Of a stretch of DNA of 15,456 bases, positions 1 through 6,444 are shown in pieces. Within the stretch, counting starts at the first letter, position 1. Every line of letters starts with the position of its first letter. Both the position numbers and the translations under genes were made by a program. A model generated the notes under the pieces. It was not told where the DNA came from, did no database searches, and saw only the letters and a list, made by a program, of their open reading frames with translations. Source of the stretch: CAZWRK01 sp964635875 (GTDB lineage Bacteria > Pseudomonadota > Gammaproteobacteria > Burkholderiales > Aquaspirillaceae); assembly GCA_964635875.1 (NCBI GenBank), contig CAZWRK010000103.1, forward strand, positions 1 through 15,456. Direction: 5' to 3'.

Positions 1-132
1 AAATGAGGCCTCGCAATGGAAACGCTATTCCAACCGCCAAAGACGGATACCCCAAGATATTCCGGTCTGCGGCGTCTGGCAGCGCCGCACTCCGGGCGAT
101 CAGGCAAACGCCCACAACCGAGGGACCAACCC
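1..132 (+). other. Leader region upstream of the first gene
   Basis: This stretch has no stop codon in the frame of the following gene, so an N-terminal extension from an ATG at 16 is formally possible. That ATG has a GAGG seven bases upstream. The extension would be rich in Arg, Pro and Ser with no recognisable pattern, and the ATG at 133 has its own GAGGG eight bases upstream, so I treat this stretch as untranslated leader. No promoter can be assigned with confidence. Confidence 0.4.
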
Positions 133-1263
133 ATGAAGATCGAAAAGACCTATACCAAGAAGATCGGCGCCGACCGCGCCATCGGCAGCATGTCGAAGCA
201 CCTCGGCGCGCTGGCCGGCGTCGCCATCACCTTCGAGACCGTCAAGACGGACGCTGGCGAATGGTTCGTCCGCGCGACCATCATCGACGCGGCCGAAGTC
301 GATCTCGACTACCTCCGTCAGCGTTGCGGCGAGATCATCCTCCCGGCGGCGCCGGAAGACGTGTCGACGAAGCCGGCCAGCAAGTCGAAGCAGAAGAAGA
401 CGAAGCCCTGCGACCTGACCGCCGACGATTTCAACGGCGACGCCGAGATGCAGGCCATCATCGCCAAGGGCAACGGCGGCGGCGACCAACCGCCGGCGGA
501 GCTCGTGCAGGCCTGCCGCGACTCGTCCGAGCACTCGGCGCTCAGCGCGTCCGAGAAGGCCGCCGCGAACCGCAAGGCCGCGCGCCTGTCCAAGCGTCAG
601 GCAATCACCCCGCCGCCGGCCGAAGATCCGTCCGCGCACGACGCCGAAATGACGGCCGCCGCGGAGCGCAAGCCGTCCCTGATCGAAATGGCGGACGCGG
701 CGGCGGTCGTGGCTGAATACGCCGCACTAACCCCGAAGACCCGCAACGAGGCGATCGAGGTCGGCCGCAAGCTGTTCGGCGCCGAGGCGATCGAAGGAAC
801 CGATTTCGTCATCGTCACCACGGCGCGCGGCGAGTTCACGGCGGTCAAGCCGGAGATCGCCGCCACCCTCGTGCGCACGGCGCGCATGGTTCTCACGGCT
901 GAAGAACGACAGGCGCAGACCAACCGCAAGCGCATCGCGCTCGACGCGCGCCCGAAACGCGAGCGCGGCGACGGATCAAAACCGGTCGGCATGCAGGCGG
1001 TCATCGCAGAAATGTGCATGCGACCGGAAGGCGCGACGCCGAAGCAGCTCGGCGAAGCAACGAAATGGCGCGGCGTTCCGTGGAAGTGGCTGATCGGCAA
1101 CAATCCCAAGCTGACCGGCATCGCCGATAGGTTCGGCTACGCGTTCGAAGCCCGCAAGGGTAAGGGCAAGGAAGTCACCTATTTCCTCAGGGCGCCCGAC
1201 GCGACCTTGAAAACGGCCGCCCCTGCGACCGATAAACAGGAGAGCGCCGCAGCCGCGGCGTGA
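133..1263 (+). CDS. DUF3489-like winged-helix protein (hypothetical)
   Basis: A 376-residue protein of unknown function. The N-terminal part (about residues 1-75) is a mixed alpha/beta stretch beginning MKIEKTYTKKIG. A long charged, Ala-rich linker with a Lys-rich patch follows. The last 75 residues contain RPEGATPKQLGEATKW, which resembles the winged helix of DUF3489 proteins (typically a GAT..el..atgW pattern), and end near a YFLRAP strand. A DNA-binding role is inferred from that resemblance only. The start at 133 was preferred over an in-frame ATG at 16 because it has a GAGGG ribosome-binding site and the upstream extension looks non-coding. It is the first of the plus-strand run, and the next gene follows after a 56-base leader. 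Confidence 0.8.
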   Translation: MKIEKTYTKKIGADRAIGSMSKHLGALAGVAITFETVKTDAGEWFVRATIIDAAEVDLDYLRQRCGEIILPAAPEDVSTKPASKSKQKKTKPCDLTADDFNGDAEMQAIIAKGNGGGDQPPAELVQACRDSSEHSALSASEKAAANRKAARLSKRQAITPPPAEDPSAHDAEMTAAAERKPSLIEMADAAAVVAEYAALTPKTRNEAIEVGRKLFGAEAIEGTDFVIVTTARGEFTAVKPEIAATLVRTARMVLTAEERQAQTNRKRIALDARPKRERGDGSKPVGMQAVIAEMCMRPEGATPKQLGEATKWRGVPWKWLIGNNPKLTGIADRFGYAFEARKGKGKEVTYFLRAPDATLKTAAPATDKQESAAAAA

Positions 1264-1319
1264 TCCACCCCGACAACCAGAGGCAACCAAGCACACCACC
1301 CAACTCAGGAGAGTCCATC

Positions 1320-1508
1320 ATGCGTAAATTCATCGTCAAGACCGCCCCCTCCGGCAAGGGCAAGCCCGCTCCCCGCAGCATCCGCAATATGGCGCTCTGG
1401 GCCCAGAACCACGACGACGCCAAGGACAAGGGCCGGCGCCGCCTGCCCGAAGGGCGCCGCATCGTCGAGGTCATGTCCGCGCGCGTGGCCGGCGAGGAGA
1501 CCCGCTGA
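1320..1508 (+). CDS. Small basic hypothetical protein
   Basis: A 62-residue Lys/Arg-rich protein beginning MRKFIVKTAPSGKGK. An AGGAGA ribosome-binding site lies eight bases before the ATG, which decides this start over an in-frame ATG at 1260. I see no family motif. The charge and size would suit a nucleic-acid-binding accessory protein, but that is a guess. It ends four bases before a very strong hairpin (1512-1557), which probably shapes the end of its transcript. Confidence 0.65.
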   Translation: MRKFIVKTAPSGKGKPAPRSIRNMALWAQNHDDAKDKGRRRLPEGRRIVEVMSARVAGEETR

Positions 1509-1511
1509 CGC

Positions 1512-1557
1512 TGGCTTCGGGACGCGCGTCGCTCAGGCGGCGCGCGTCCCGAAGCCA
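1512..1557 (+). terminator. Long perfect hairpin between genes, no U tract
   Basis: The arms 1512-1528 and 1541-1557 are perfectly complementary over 17 bp. A G-T wobble and two further G-C pairs extend the stem to 20 bp around a six-base CTCAGG loop. The sequence after the right arm has no run of T, so it is not a classical intrinsic terminator on either strand. It could be a transcript 3'-end stabiliser, a roadblock, a protein-binding RNA element or a DNA cruciform. The hairpin is directly visible; its function is inferred. Confidence 0.55.
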
Positions 1558-1590
1558 ACGGCAACGGCTTCAGACCCGAGGAAACCAGCA

Positions 1591-2445
1591 ATGACATACC
1601 AGCACGACGCATTCGGGCTCGCGCCCATATCGTTCGCCGCCAGCCAGCCGCCGGCGCGCGAATTCACCTCTCAGGGCGTCGATATCGACACCGACCAGCA
1701 GCCAACCTATCGCGAGCGATGCAGCAAATGCGGAGGCTCAGGGCGGCGCTACCGGGGTGAGTGTTTTGCTTGCAAGGGCGTCGGCTATTTCGAGCGCCGC
1801 ACCTCTCCGGACCAGCGACAGGCGGCTCGGCAGTACCGCGAGAACCGGAAACAACGTCTCGCCGCCGAGGTCTGGGAGGATTTCGCGCGCGCGCAGCCAG
1901 ACGCGGCCCTGTGGATCAATCTGCATCGCGAGCGCGACACCTTCGCGCAATCCATGCATGACGCGGTTCTCAAATGGGGCCAGCTCACCGAGCGCCAGCT
2001 CGCGGCCGTCATCCGCAACGTCGATCGCGCGCGGCAGGATCGCGAGAGAGTCCAGGCAGCGCCGACCGTCGACGCATCCAAGCTCACAGAAGCATTCGAC
2101 CGCGCCGGAGCTTCAGGTCTTCGCCGGCCGACCATGCGTTTTGCTGCGTTCACGACCTCGAAGGCCTCGGACGAAGGCCACAACGCGGGCGCCATTTACT
2201 GCAAGCGTGTCGGCGGCGAACGCACCTATCTCGGCAAGATCATGGGCGGCAGGTTCCTTGCGTCCAGAGAATGCACGCCAGAGGAGCAGCAACAGATCGT
2301 CGCGACCATGGCTAACCCGCTCGGCGAAGCAATTCGCTATGCGCGCCTGACCGGCGGCTGTTCCATCTGCGGCAAGCAACTGGTCGATCCGATCAGCGTC
2401 GCGCGCGGCATCGGCCCTATCTGCGCCGAACGGTTCGGGCTCTGA
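1591..2445 (+). CDS. Zinc-motif protein: DnaJ-type CxxC pair plus DUF6011-like C terminus
   Basis: A 284-residue protein with two cysteine clusters. Residues 44-65 carry CSKCGGSG and CFACKGVG, the CxxCxGxG zinc signature of the DnaJ cysteine-rich region, although no J domain is present. Residues 257-284 carry CSIC and GIGPICAERFG, which matches the DUF6011 pattern. Between them lies a charged helical segment with QLTERQLAAVIRN, often seen in DUF6011-bearing phage and plasmid proteins. The start has a GAGGAAA site six bases upstream. Function is unknown; binding of nucleic acid or protein through zinc is the natural inference. It lies just after the 1512-1557 hairpin and two bases before the next gene. 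Confidence 0.8.
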   Translation: MTYQHDAFGLAPISFAASQPPAREFTSQGVDIDTDQQPTYRERCSKCGGSGRRYRGECFACKGVGYFERRTSPDQRQAARQYRENRKQRLAAEVWEDFARAQPDAALWINLHRERDTFAQSMHDAVLKWGQLTERQLAAVIRNVDRARQDRERVQAAPTVDASKLTEAFDRAGASGLRRPTMRFAAFTTSKASDEGHNAGAIYCKRVGGERTYLGKIMGGRFLASRECTPEEQQQIVATMANPLGEAIRYARLTGGCSICGKQLVDPISVARGIGPICAERFGL

Positions 2446-2447
2446 TC

Positions 2448-2726
2448 ATGACGCTGCACGACATTCGCACACCGGGAGGCGCGCGGTTTCATCAACTGCG
2501 CACCTCGACGCACATACCGGAACGCACGCGCGCATTCCTTGGCGCTCAAGCCGACAAGCAGAAGCGGTTCGGCATCGCGACCGACTATTTCGTCACGGGC
2601 GCCGACCTCAATGACCTAGCAGTACTCGCAGCAAGACTCCGGTCGCCGATAACGAACGGCGACGAAGCAAGGCAATGGCGGGCGCGCCTGAACGCCATCT
2701 TGAAAGCGGCAACAGAGATCGCCTAG
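2448..2726 (+). CDS. Hypothetical protein, 92 aa
   Basis: A short protein beginning MTLHDIRTPGGARFHQLRTS. It has no motif I recognise and appears mixed helical, with a basic centre. It starts two bases after the stop of the DUF6011-like gene and has no clear ribosome-binding site, so translational coupling is likely. It is followed 29 bases later by an intrinsic terminator (2756-2784), so it probably ends the first transcription segment of the plus-strand run. Confidence 0.7.
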   Translation: MTLHDIRTPGGARFHQLRTSTHIPERTRAFLGAQADKQKRFGIATDYFVTGADLNDLAVLAARLRSPITNGDEARQWRARLNAILKAATEIA

Positions 2727-2755
2727 CCAAATCACCACAGATCGACGAACCTTCG

Positions 2756-2784
2756 GAGCGGCCAGTGGCACGGCCGCTCTTTTT
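2756..2784 (+). terminator. Intrinsic terminator
   Basis: A perfect 8-bp stem GAGCGGCC/GGCCGCTC with an 8-base loop, followed at once by five T residues, is the classical Rho-independent form. It lies between the 92-aa gene and the next group of plus-strand genes, which begins only 21 bases later. Those genes therefore need read-through, antitermination or a promoter overlapping this site. Confidence 0.85.
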
Positions 2785-2805
2785 GCACCCGAGGAGATCG
2801 CAGCA

Positions 2806-2997
2806 ATGACCGTGAAACGCAAGCTTGTTTCGATGAAGCTGACCGTCAGCGTGCCGGCCAACATGCCCGCCGCTCAGGCTCGTCTTGAAGTCCGCACGCT
2901 GGTCAACGACCAGTGCAATTACTCGGCCGACGAGGACGACGTGAAGGTGCGCAGCCTTCAAGCCGCGCCGACCCGCGCCAAGGGGAGGAAATCGTGA
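2806..2997 (+). CDS. Small hypothetical protein, 63 aa
   Basis: The protein begins MTVKRKLVSMKLTVSVPANM and ends in a basic RAKGRKS tail. A GAGGAG ribosome-binding site sits nine bases before the ATG. No family is recognised. It starts 21 bases after an intrinsic terminator. Its TGA overlaps the GTG start of the next gene (GTGA), so the two are probably translated in a coupled way. Confidence 0.65.
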   Translation: MTVKRKLVSMKLTVSVPANMPAAQARLEVRTLVNDQCNYSADEDDVKVRSLQAAPTRAKGRKS

Positions 2998-3233
2998 GCA
3001 GCGACGGCGCACAGATGCAGCTCGGGTGGCAAGGTCCATCCATAGATCGAGCAGCCTACAGGCGACGCGAAGCCCTCGGCCTCGCGATAACCAAGATCAA
3101 TTGCGTCATGGTCCGCGTCGCCGGAACCGACGTCTACGTTCGCAGCAACAAACCCGGCGCGCGAGAACTCAATCGAAAGACCAGCGGCGCGATTGCATGG
3201 CGCGTCGCTGACGGAATCCTCTACCTCGGATGA
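2994..3233 (+). CDS. Small hypothetical protein, 79 aa, GTG start
   Basis: The GTG at 2994 overlaps the preceding stop as GTGA and follows a strong GGGGAGGAA site, which decides the start. The product has a basic centre (AAYRRREALGLAITKIN) and a C-terminal half of short beta-like segments ending WRVADGILYLG. No known domain is seen. Its TGA overlaps an ATG at 3230, but the next gene more likely starts at 3248. Confidence 0.65.
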   Translation: MSSDGAQMQLGWQGPSIDRAAYRRREALGLAITKINCVMVRVAGTDVYVRSNKPGARELNRKTSGAIAWRVADGILYLG

Positions 3234-3247
3234 ACAGGAAGAACGAC

Positions 3248-3766
3248 ATGATCGACGCACGACGCATCGCAGGCCTCGTCGAGGCCGAGACCGAAAATTT
3301 CGAGACGACGAACGAAGCGTACAACATCGCTTTAGGGCGGCTCGAATTGGCGAAGGAACTCGCAGACGAGATCGCCAAGCAACCGACTCCCAAGGACGAG
3401 CAGAAGCCGATCGCACCTGCCGGCTACTCCGAAGAAGAGTGCGACACCATGCTCGCCATTTACGAGGAAATGCTCGATCGCACCGGAAAAACCGTCACAC
3501 CTAATACCATCGACGATTGGTTCGCAAACAACGGCCGCGCAGCAGCCAGGGAAGCAGCTCGCGAGCTCACGCGGCCATTCGAGGCGGTCTGGAACGAGCT
3601 TCGAGAAGACGAGCGCGATATCTGCGCATGGGATTTCGAGATCATCGGCTGGCTGATCGACCTGACCGATTTCCGTGAGGAGACACCCATACCACCGAAG
3701 CACGATGAAGCGGTCGCGCACGTGCGCGCCGGCATCATCAAGAAGGTCGGGGAGATGCGGTCATGA
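3248..3766 (+). CDS. Acidic hypothetical protein, 172 aa
   Basis: A Glu/Asp-rich, mostly helical protein beginning MIDARRIAGLVEAETENFE. The ATG at 3248 has an AGGAAG site six bases upstream and is preferred to the overlapping ATG at 3230, which would add six residues. A central helix (SEEECDTMLAIYEEMLDRTG) and a Trp-rich C-terminal part (WDFEIIGWLIDLTDF) are visible, with no known catalytic motif. Acidic small phage proteins sometimes mimic DNA or inhibit host proteins, but nothing specific supports that here. The stop overlaps the next ATG. Confidence 0.7.
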   Translation: MIDARRIAGLVEAETENFETTNEAYNIALGRLELAKELADEIAKQPTPKDEQKPIAPAGYSEEECDTMLAIYEEMLDRTGKTVTPNTIDDWFANNGRAAAREAARELTRPFEAVWNELREDERDICAWDFEIIGWLIDLTDFREETPIPPKHDEAVAHVRAGIIKKVGEMRS

Positions 3767-3975
3767 TCGTTTGGCGCATCACTGGCGACAGCGTCGGCCC
3801 GAACGACTGCGGCGCCTACTATTTCGAGACCGAGTTCGAGGCGCTCGATTATCGCCAGAAGCTTATCGACGCCGATCCTTCGAACGAGATCGACATGCCA
3901 GACAAGATCGATATCCGCACGAAGGCGGGCCTCGTCTACGAGCTGAACGCTGCAATGGGATACGGGGGCGCATGA
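3763..3975 (+). CDS. Small hypothetical protein, 70 aa
   Basis: The protein begins MIVWRITGDSVGPNDCGAYY, with a GGGGAG site eight bases upstream and an ATGA overlap with the previous stop. It looks like a small alpha/beta fold with the pattern beta, YYFETEFEALDYRQKL helix, beta. The function is unknown. Its TGA overlaps the ATG at 3972, continuing the coupled chain. Confidence 0.65.
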   Translation: MIVWRITGDSVGPNDCGAYYFETEFEALDYRQKLIDADPSNEIDMPDKIDIRTKAGLVYELNAAMGYGGA

Positions 3976-4259
3976 TGAACGGCAACATCGGACAGCTTCA
4001 ACCGGCGTCGCTCAACCTCGGGCCCAGATCGACGGAAGTGCCTCTGATCATGCTCACCTGCAAATGCGATCGTCGCGAAGCCATCAAACAATATCGCCGT
4101 CTGGCGTCGCAGCGCATTTTCGTGACTGCCGAGTACCAGATCAACGTCGACGACGATCCGCCGCATTCATTGGCAACGACGGGAAGGCATTCGAAAACTG
4201 CATGTTCGACTTGCCTGAAGGCTCGTTCTCGGAGACCGGGACCTACGTCAACACGATAG
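3972..4259 (+). CDS. Hypothetical protein, apparently frameshifted near its middle
   Basis: The open frame from 3972 (second ATG at 3975) gives 95 residues to a TAG at 4257-4259. Up to about residue 64 (EYQINVDDDPP) it looks like a normal protein. After that the composition becomes Ser/Arg/Thr-rich and codon use worsens. The frame at -1 instead gives a protein-like continuation, AFIGNDGKAFENCMFDLPEG and onwards to YHKTKRAAP, which stops at 4297 with GC-rich third positions and an overlap with another ATG. A single-base deletion, a sequencing error or a -1 frameshift near 4150-4165 would join them. I see no classical slippery heptamer. Function is unknown. Confidence 0.5.
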   Translation: MMNGNIGQLQPASLNLGPRSTEVPLIMLTCKCDRREAIKQYRRLASQRIFVTAEYQINVDDDPPHSLATTGRHSKTACSTCLKARSRRPGPTSTR

Positions 4260-4297
4260 TAGTCACGTACCACAAAACAAAAAGAGCAGCACCATGA
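4158..4297 (+). pseudogene. Out-of-frame 3' half of the 3972 gene
   Basis: This is the -1 frame continuation described for the gene at 3972. It reads about 46 residues from AFIGNDGKAFENC to the TGA at 4295-4297 and has no start codon of its own nearby. Its stop overlaps an ATG (4294), as at other junctions in this gene chain, which supports it as the original end of the upstream gene. Confidence 0.45.
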
Positions 4298-4325
4298 CCT
4301 TGCGCTCATGCGCGGGGACGAGGTG

Positions 4326-4382
4326 ATGTTCGGGCGCCGATCGAACCAGCATCCACCGTGGCGGCCGGAAGCAGGTCTGTAG
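4326..4382 (+). CDS. Tiny coupled reading frame, 18 aa (tentative)
   Basis: The ATG at 4294 overlaps the stop at 4297 and opens a 10-codon frame. The TGA of that frame overlaps a further ATG at 4326, which gives an 18-residue peptide (MFGRRSNQHPPWRPEAGL). An in-frame ATG at 4308 would give 24 residues. The chain of stop/start overlaps fits the style of this gene run, but such short frames occur by chance and no family is recognised. Confidence 0.22.
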   Translation: MFGRRSNQHPPWRPEAGL

Positions 4383-4389
4383 CATCAAG

Positions 4390-4422
4390 CGGCGCGGCCC
4401 AACGGTCGCGCCGTTCTCATTT
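4390..4422 (+). terminator. Hairpin between converging operons
   Basis: A 10-bp stem CGGCGCGGCC/GGTCGCGCCG with one G-T wobble and a four-base CAAC loop is followed on the plus strand by the T-rich stretch GTTCTCATTT. On the minus strand the stem lies just past the stop of the Nudix gene. Position and form suit a terminator for the plus-strand run and possibly for the minus operon too, although the tail is weak on the minus side. Confidence 0.5.
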
Positions 4423-5190
4423 CGAGCTGTTCGCCTTTTCCGACAGCGCGTGCGCGCGCCTCGAATGCCCCTGCGCCGACTCCCGATACCGCTCGCTGCG
4501 CGCAGCCGAACGATGTTCGGTCGCTGCGATCTGGTGAGCGACAGCGGCGTCATTGTGCGACGCGCCCTCTTTCTTGCGGCCGGCAGCGCGGTGCTCGGCC
4601 TCGGCGGCCTTGTGCTCGGCCTGCCGTTCCGTGTGGTGCTTCGCCGCGGCGTGATGTTCCTTCGACGACGACGCCTTGGAGCCAGGCGCGAACCGTCCGC
4701 CTTCGTCGCGCTTGTGCGCGCCTTCATCGAAGCCAGCATCGCCGGATCGATGGATGTGAACGTGAACCTCTCGCGCCATCTTGCGCCACTCCGAATCGCG
4801 GGTCCGGCCGCAACCGAGCGAATCCTTCACCCTGTCCAACAGGAAACGCAAATCAGGATGAAGCGGGTCCGGCAATTCGTCGAGCCCATACCACGCGGCG
4901 GCGTCGTGTTCGTCGTTCAGTGTCGGCGAGGCAGCTTCGATCACCTCGGCGCCGAACATCGCGAAGACCTGACCAGCCTCGTTTTCCATCCGCGCGATCA
5001 GGTCCGGCTCGACCTCGAGCTCGAACCCGGTTTCCTCGCGCAGCTCGCGCACGGCGGCCTCAAGATCCGTTTCACCATCTTCCACACCGCCGGCGGGCAG
5101 GGCCCAGGTCCCGGCGTGATCGCCGCGCGTCCGGCGCAGCAAGAGCGAGCGGCCGAGCGGATCGACGAGCAGGATACCAGCCGCCGCCAT
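4417..5190 (-). CDS. Nudix hydrolase with His/Ala/Lys-rich C-terminal tail
   Basis: A 257-residue protein. Residues 1 to about 125 form a Nudix hydrolase. The box at 34-56 matches G-x5-E-x7-REL-x-EE-x-GF exactly (Gly34, Glu40, Arg48, Glu49, Glu52, Glu53). Such enzymes cleave nucleoside diphosphates linked to other groups and need a divalent metal. Residues about 138-171 form a linker (VHVHIHRSG, then KRDEGGRFAPGSKA). Residues 175-250 are a repetitive Ala/His/Glu/Lys-rich helix, probably coiled coil. The RD-x-x-GRF linker type is common in phage proteins. The ATG at 5190 overlaps the preceding stop as TAATG, so coupled translation decides the start. A role in clearing or editing modified nucleotides is inferred. 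It is the last gene of the minus operon. Confidence 0.85.
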   Translation of the reverse strand: MAAAGILLVDPLGRSLLLRRTRGDHAGTWALPAGGVEDGETDLEAAVRELREETGFELEVEPDLIARMENEAGQVFAMFGAEVIEAASPTLNDEHDAAAWYGLDELPDPLHPDLRFLLDRVKDSLGCGRTRDSEWRKMAREVHVHIHRSGDAGFDEGAHKRDEGGRFAPGSKASSSKEHHAAAKHHTERQAEHKAAEAEHRAAGRKKEGASHNDAAVAHQIAATEHRSAARSERYRESAQGHSRRAHALSEKANSSK

Positions 5191-5438
5191 TACGACGCCG
5201 CCACAACGAGCGAAGTCTTGCGTTCCGGAGGCTTCCTCCCGCGCAACCGAACGCATCCAACGAACATCATCGAGAGACCGACGATATCAGCGCCGAATTC
5301 ACGCAGCGGAGATGGGAGCCCGATATCCATCGGCATCGCCGCAACCACGATGACCACCTTAACATGCCGAGTGCACTCGATCTTGTATAACTCGCGGCGT
5401 GCGTCTGCGTAGCGGTCGGTGATAGGAACCGTCGTCAT
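5190..5438 (-). CDS. Small hypothetical, possibly membrane-associated protein
   Basis: An 82-residue protein beginning MTTVPITDRYADARRELYK. Two hydrophobic stretches (about 27-36, VKVVIVVAAM, and 49-62, GADIVGLSMMFVGC) are followed by a basic segment (RLRGRKPPERK). One or two short membrane segments are possible, but a soluble Rossmann-like half domain is equally compatible. Its ATG overlaps the previous gene's stop (ATGA) and its TAA overlaps the Nudix ATG, so it is well placed as a translated member of the operon. No family is recognised. Confidence 0.6.
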   Translation of the reverse strand: MTTVPITDRYADARRELYKIECTRHVKVVIVVAAMPMDIGLPSPLREFGADIVGLSMMFVGCVRLRGRKPPERKTSLVVAAS

Positions 5439-5764
5439 TTCTTCTCCATCAGGGCATACGCCCTATGCAGAATTACCTGCTCTTCTTTGCTCAGCCACGC
5501 AGTGGCACGACTGCACTTATTCAGGCCTGAGAGGCCCGCGTCGGCGTACCAACGGCGTCCGGCCGGGGTGATCGTGCCACGCGTAGCGACGAGACCTAGA
5601 GATCGCGCTTTTGCTTCGTGCGTACGAAAGCTCCCCGTGGAACCGAAGTAGTAAGTTCCGTCGCCGTTCTCGACGAGCCCCTTGACGATGGCTACCGTGA
5701 AAAGATCGGGTTTCATTGCGCGACTCGCAGTTCGATGGACGTTGAACTCACTCGTCTTCTCCAT
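5435..5764 (-). CDS. Hypothetical protein, 109 aa
   Basis: The protein begins MEKTSEFNVHRTASRAMKPDLF. The central part (YYFGSTGSFRTHEAKARSLGLVATRGTITPAGRRWY, residues about 38-73) has the look of a small winged helix: a strand, a helix with SLGLV, then TPAGRRWY as in many wHTH tails. DNA binding is therefore possible but unproven. An alternative start at residue 17 (5716) cannot be excluded, since neither has a clear ribosome-binding site. The first bases overlap the end of a short upstream gene (5748-5906), and its stop overlaps the next ATG. Confidence 0.65.
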   Translation of the reverse strand: MEKTSEFNVHRTASRAMKPDLFTVAIVKGLVENGDGTYYFGSTGSFRTHEAKARSLGLVATRGTITPAGRRWYADAGLSGLNKCSRATAWLSKEEQVILHRAYALMEKK

Positions 5765-5906
5765 GCCCGGCTTCGATCCACGCCGTGACGTGGGGGCGAA
5801 CCTCGGACTCTGTGCAATCTTCTAGATCGGCGTCACACCGAAGCAGATCGCGAACTGCCGGCACTGACGCAGCAGGCGCGGCCCTATCGCGGGCAAGCGG
5901 CAGCAT
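5748..5906 (-). CDS. Short acidic-tailed hypothetical protein, 52 aa
   Basis: A 52-residue frame begins MLPLARDRAAPAASVPAVRD and ends WIEAGHGEDE. Its last 17 bases overlap the start of the 109-aa gene, a junction like others in the operon. Codon use is GC-rich at third positions. No Shine-Dalgarno sequence is evident and no family is recognised. In-frame sequence with coding character continues upstream of the ATG to a stop (GPLKCPR just before Met), so the start is uncertain. Confidence 0.45.
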   Translation of the reverse strand: MLPLARDRAAPAASVPAVRDLLRCDADLEDCTESEVRPHVTAWIEAGHGEDE

Positions 5907-5916
5907 TCGTGGACAT

Positions 5917-6027
5917 TTAAGGGGTCCGTCTTGAACGCTGCAACGTCATCCAGACCCGCGCGCACTCAATCACAAATCGGACGGTTCGACAAACAGCGCA
6001 GCGTCTACGGAAGTGACGGACCTTCAT
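5917..6027 (-). CDS. Very short basic Cys-containing peptide, 36 aa (tentative)
   Basis: The frame starts MKVRHFRRRCAVCRTVRF and ends QRSRRTP. It has one CxxC and many arginines. It begins 21 bases after the stop of the QueD-like gene, in an otherwise empty gap. There is no clear ribosome-binding site. It may be real, or the gap may be untranslated. Confidence 0.28.
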   Translation of the reverse strand: MKVRHFRRRCAVCRTVRFVIECARVWMTLQRSRRTP

Positions 6028-6048
6028 CGATTGGAGAAGCGCCGAGGA

Positions 6049-6444
6049 TCACAACGTCGGACCTTCATCGGCCTGCGCGATCCAGATCGCCTCGACTGTC
6101 GCGCCGCACTCGCCATCTTCATCGACAGTCACGACGAACGAACGCTGGTAGCATCGGGCGAGCGCACCGGCCAGCTGCCGCGCGATCATTTCGCACGAGC
6201 GGGCGCCGAATTCGACGGACGCGCCATTTTTCGGCCAATCGAAGCAGTCGCGCGCGAAGTCGATCAGATCGTGGAATTCGATCTCGCGATCGTCGGCGCC
6301 GACCATCGTCGACACCTCGAAGCCGAACAGATGGCGATGGCGGGCGCGCAGATACAGCCGATGATCCGGCGCGCCCGGCCAGCAATGGAAGCCAGGGACC
6401 TTGAAGCGAACGAAAATCTTAGCGGGGCAGGAATGGACGCGCAT
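6049..6444 (-). CDS. QueD / PTPS-like (T-fold) protein, divergent
   Basis: A 131-residue protein whose order of motifs follows 6-carboxy-tetrahydropterin synthase (QueD) and 6-pyruvoyl-tetrahydropterin synthase. It has an early His (His20 in PGFHCW), an H-x-H pair (His36 and His38 in RARHRHLFGFEV), an acidic E-I-E-F segment (54-57) where QueD has its V-x-DF strand, an SCEMIA helix start (83-88) where QueD has PT-x-E-N-x-A, and a late VDEDGE (107-112). The three His would be the zinc ligands. The QueD catalytic Cys four residues before H-x-H is absent, so the chemistry may differ. The start is fixed by GGAGG eight bases upstream, and it overlaps the DpdA-like gene by 26 bases. That pairing makes a role in 7-deazaguanine precursor supply or modification plausible. 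Fold assignment is moderate. Confidence 0.6.
   Translation of the reverse strand: MRVHSCPAKIFVRFKVPGFHCWPGAPDHRLYLRARHRHLFGFEVSTMVGADDREIEFHDLIDFARDCFDWPKNGASVEFGARSCEMIARQLAGALARCYQRSFVVTVDEDGECGATVEAIWIAQADEGPTL

Noticed and set aside
4450..5412. A 320-codon plus-strand frame opposite the Nudix gene
   Set aside because: The minus strand carries an exact Nudix box and coupled junctions; the plus frame shows only Arg/Pro-rich noise.
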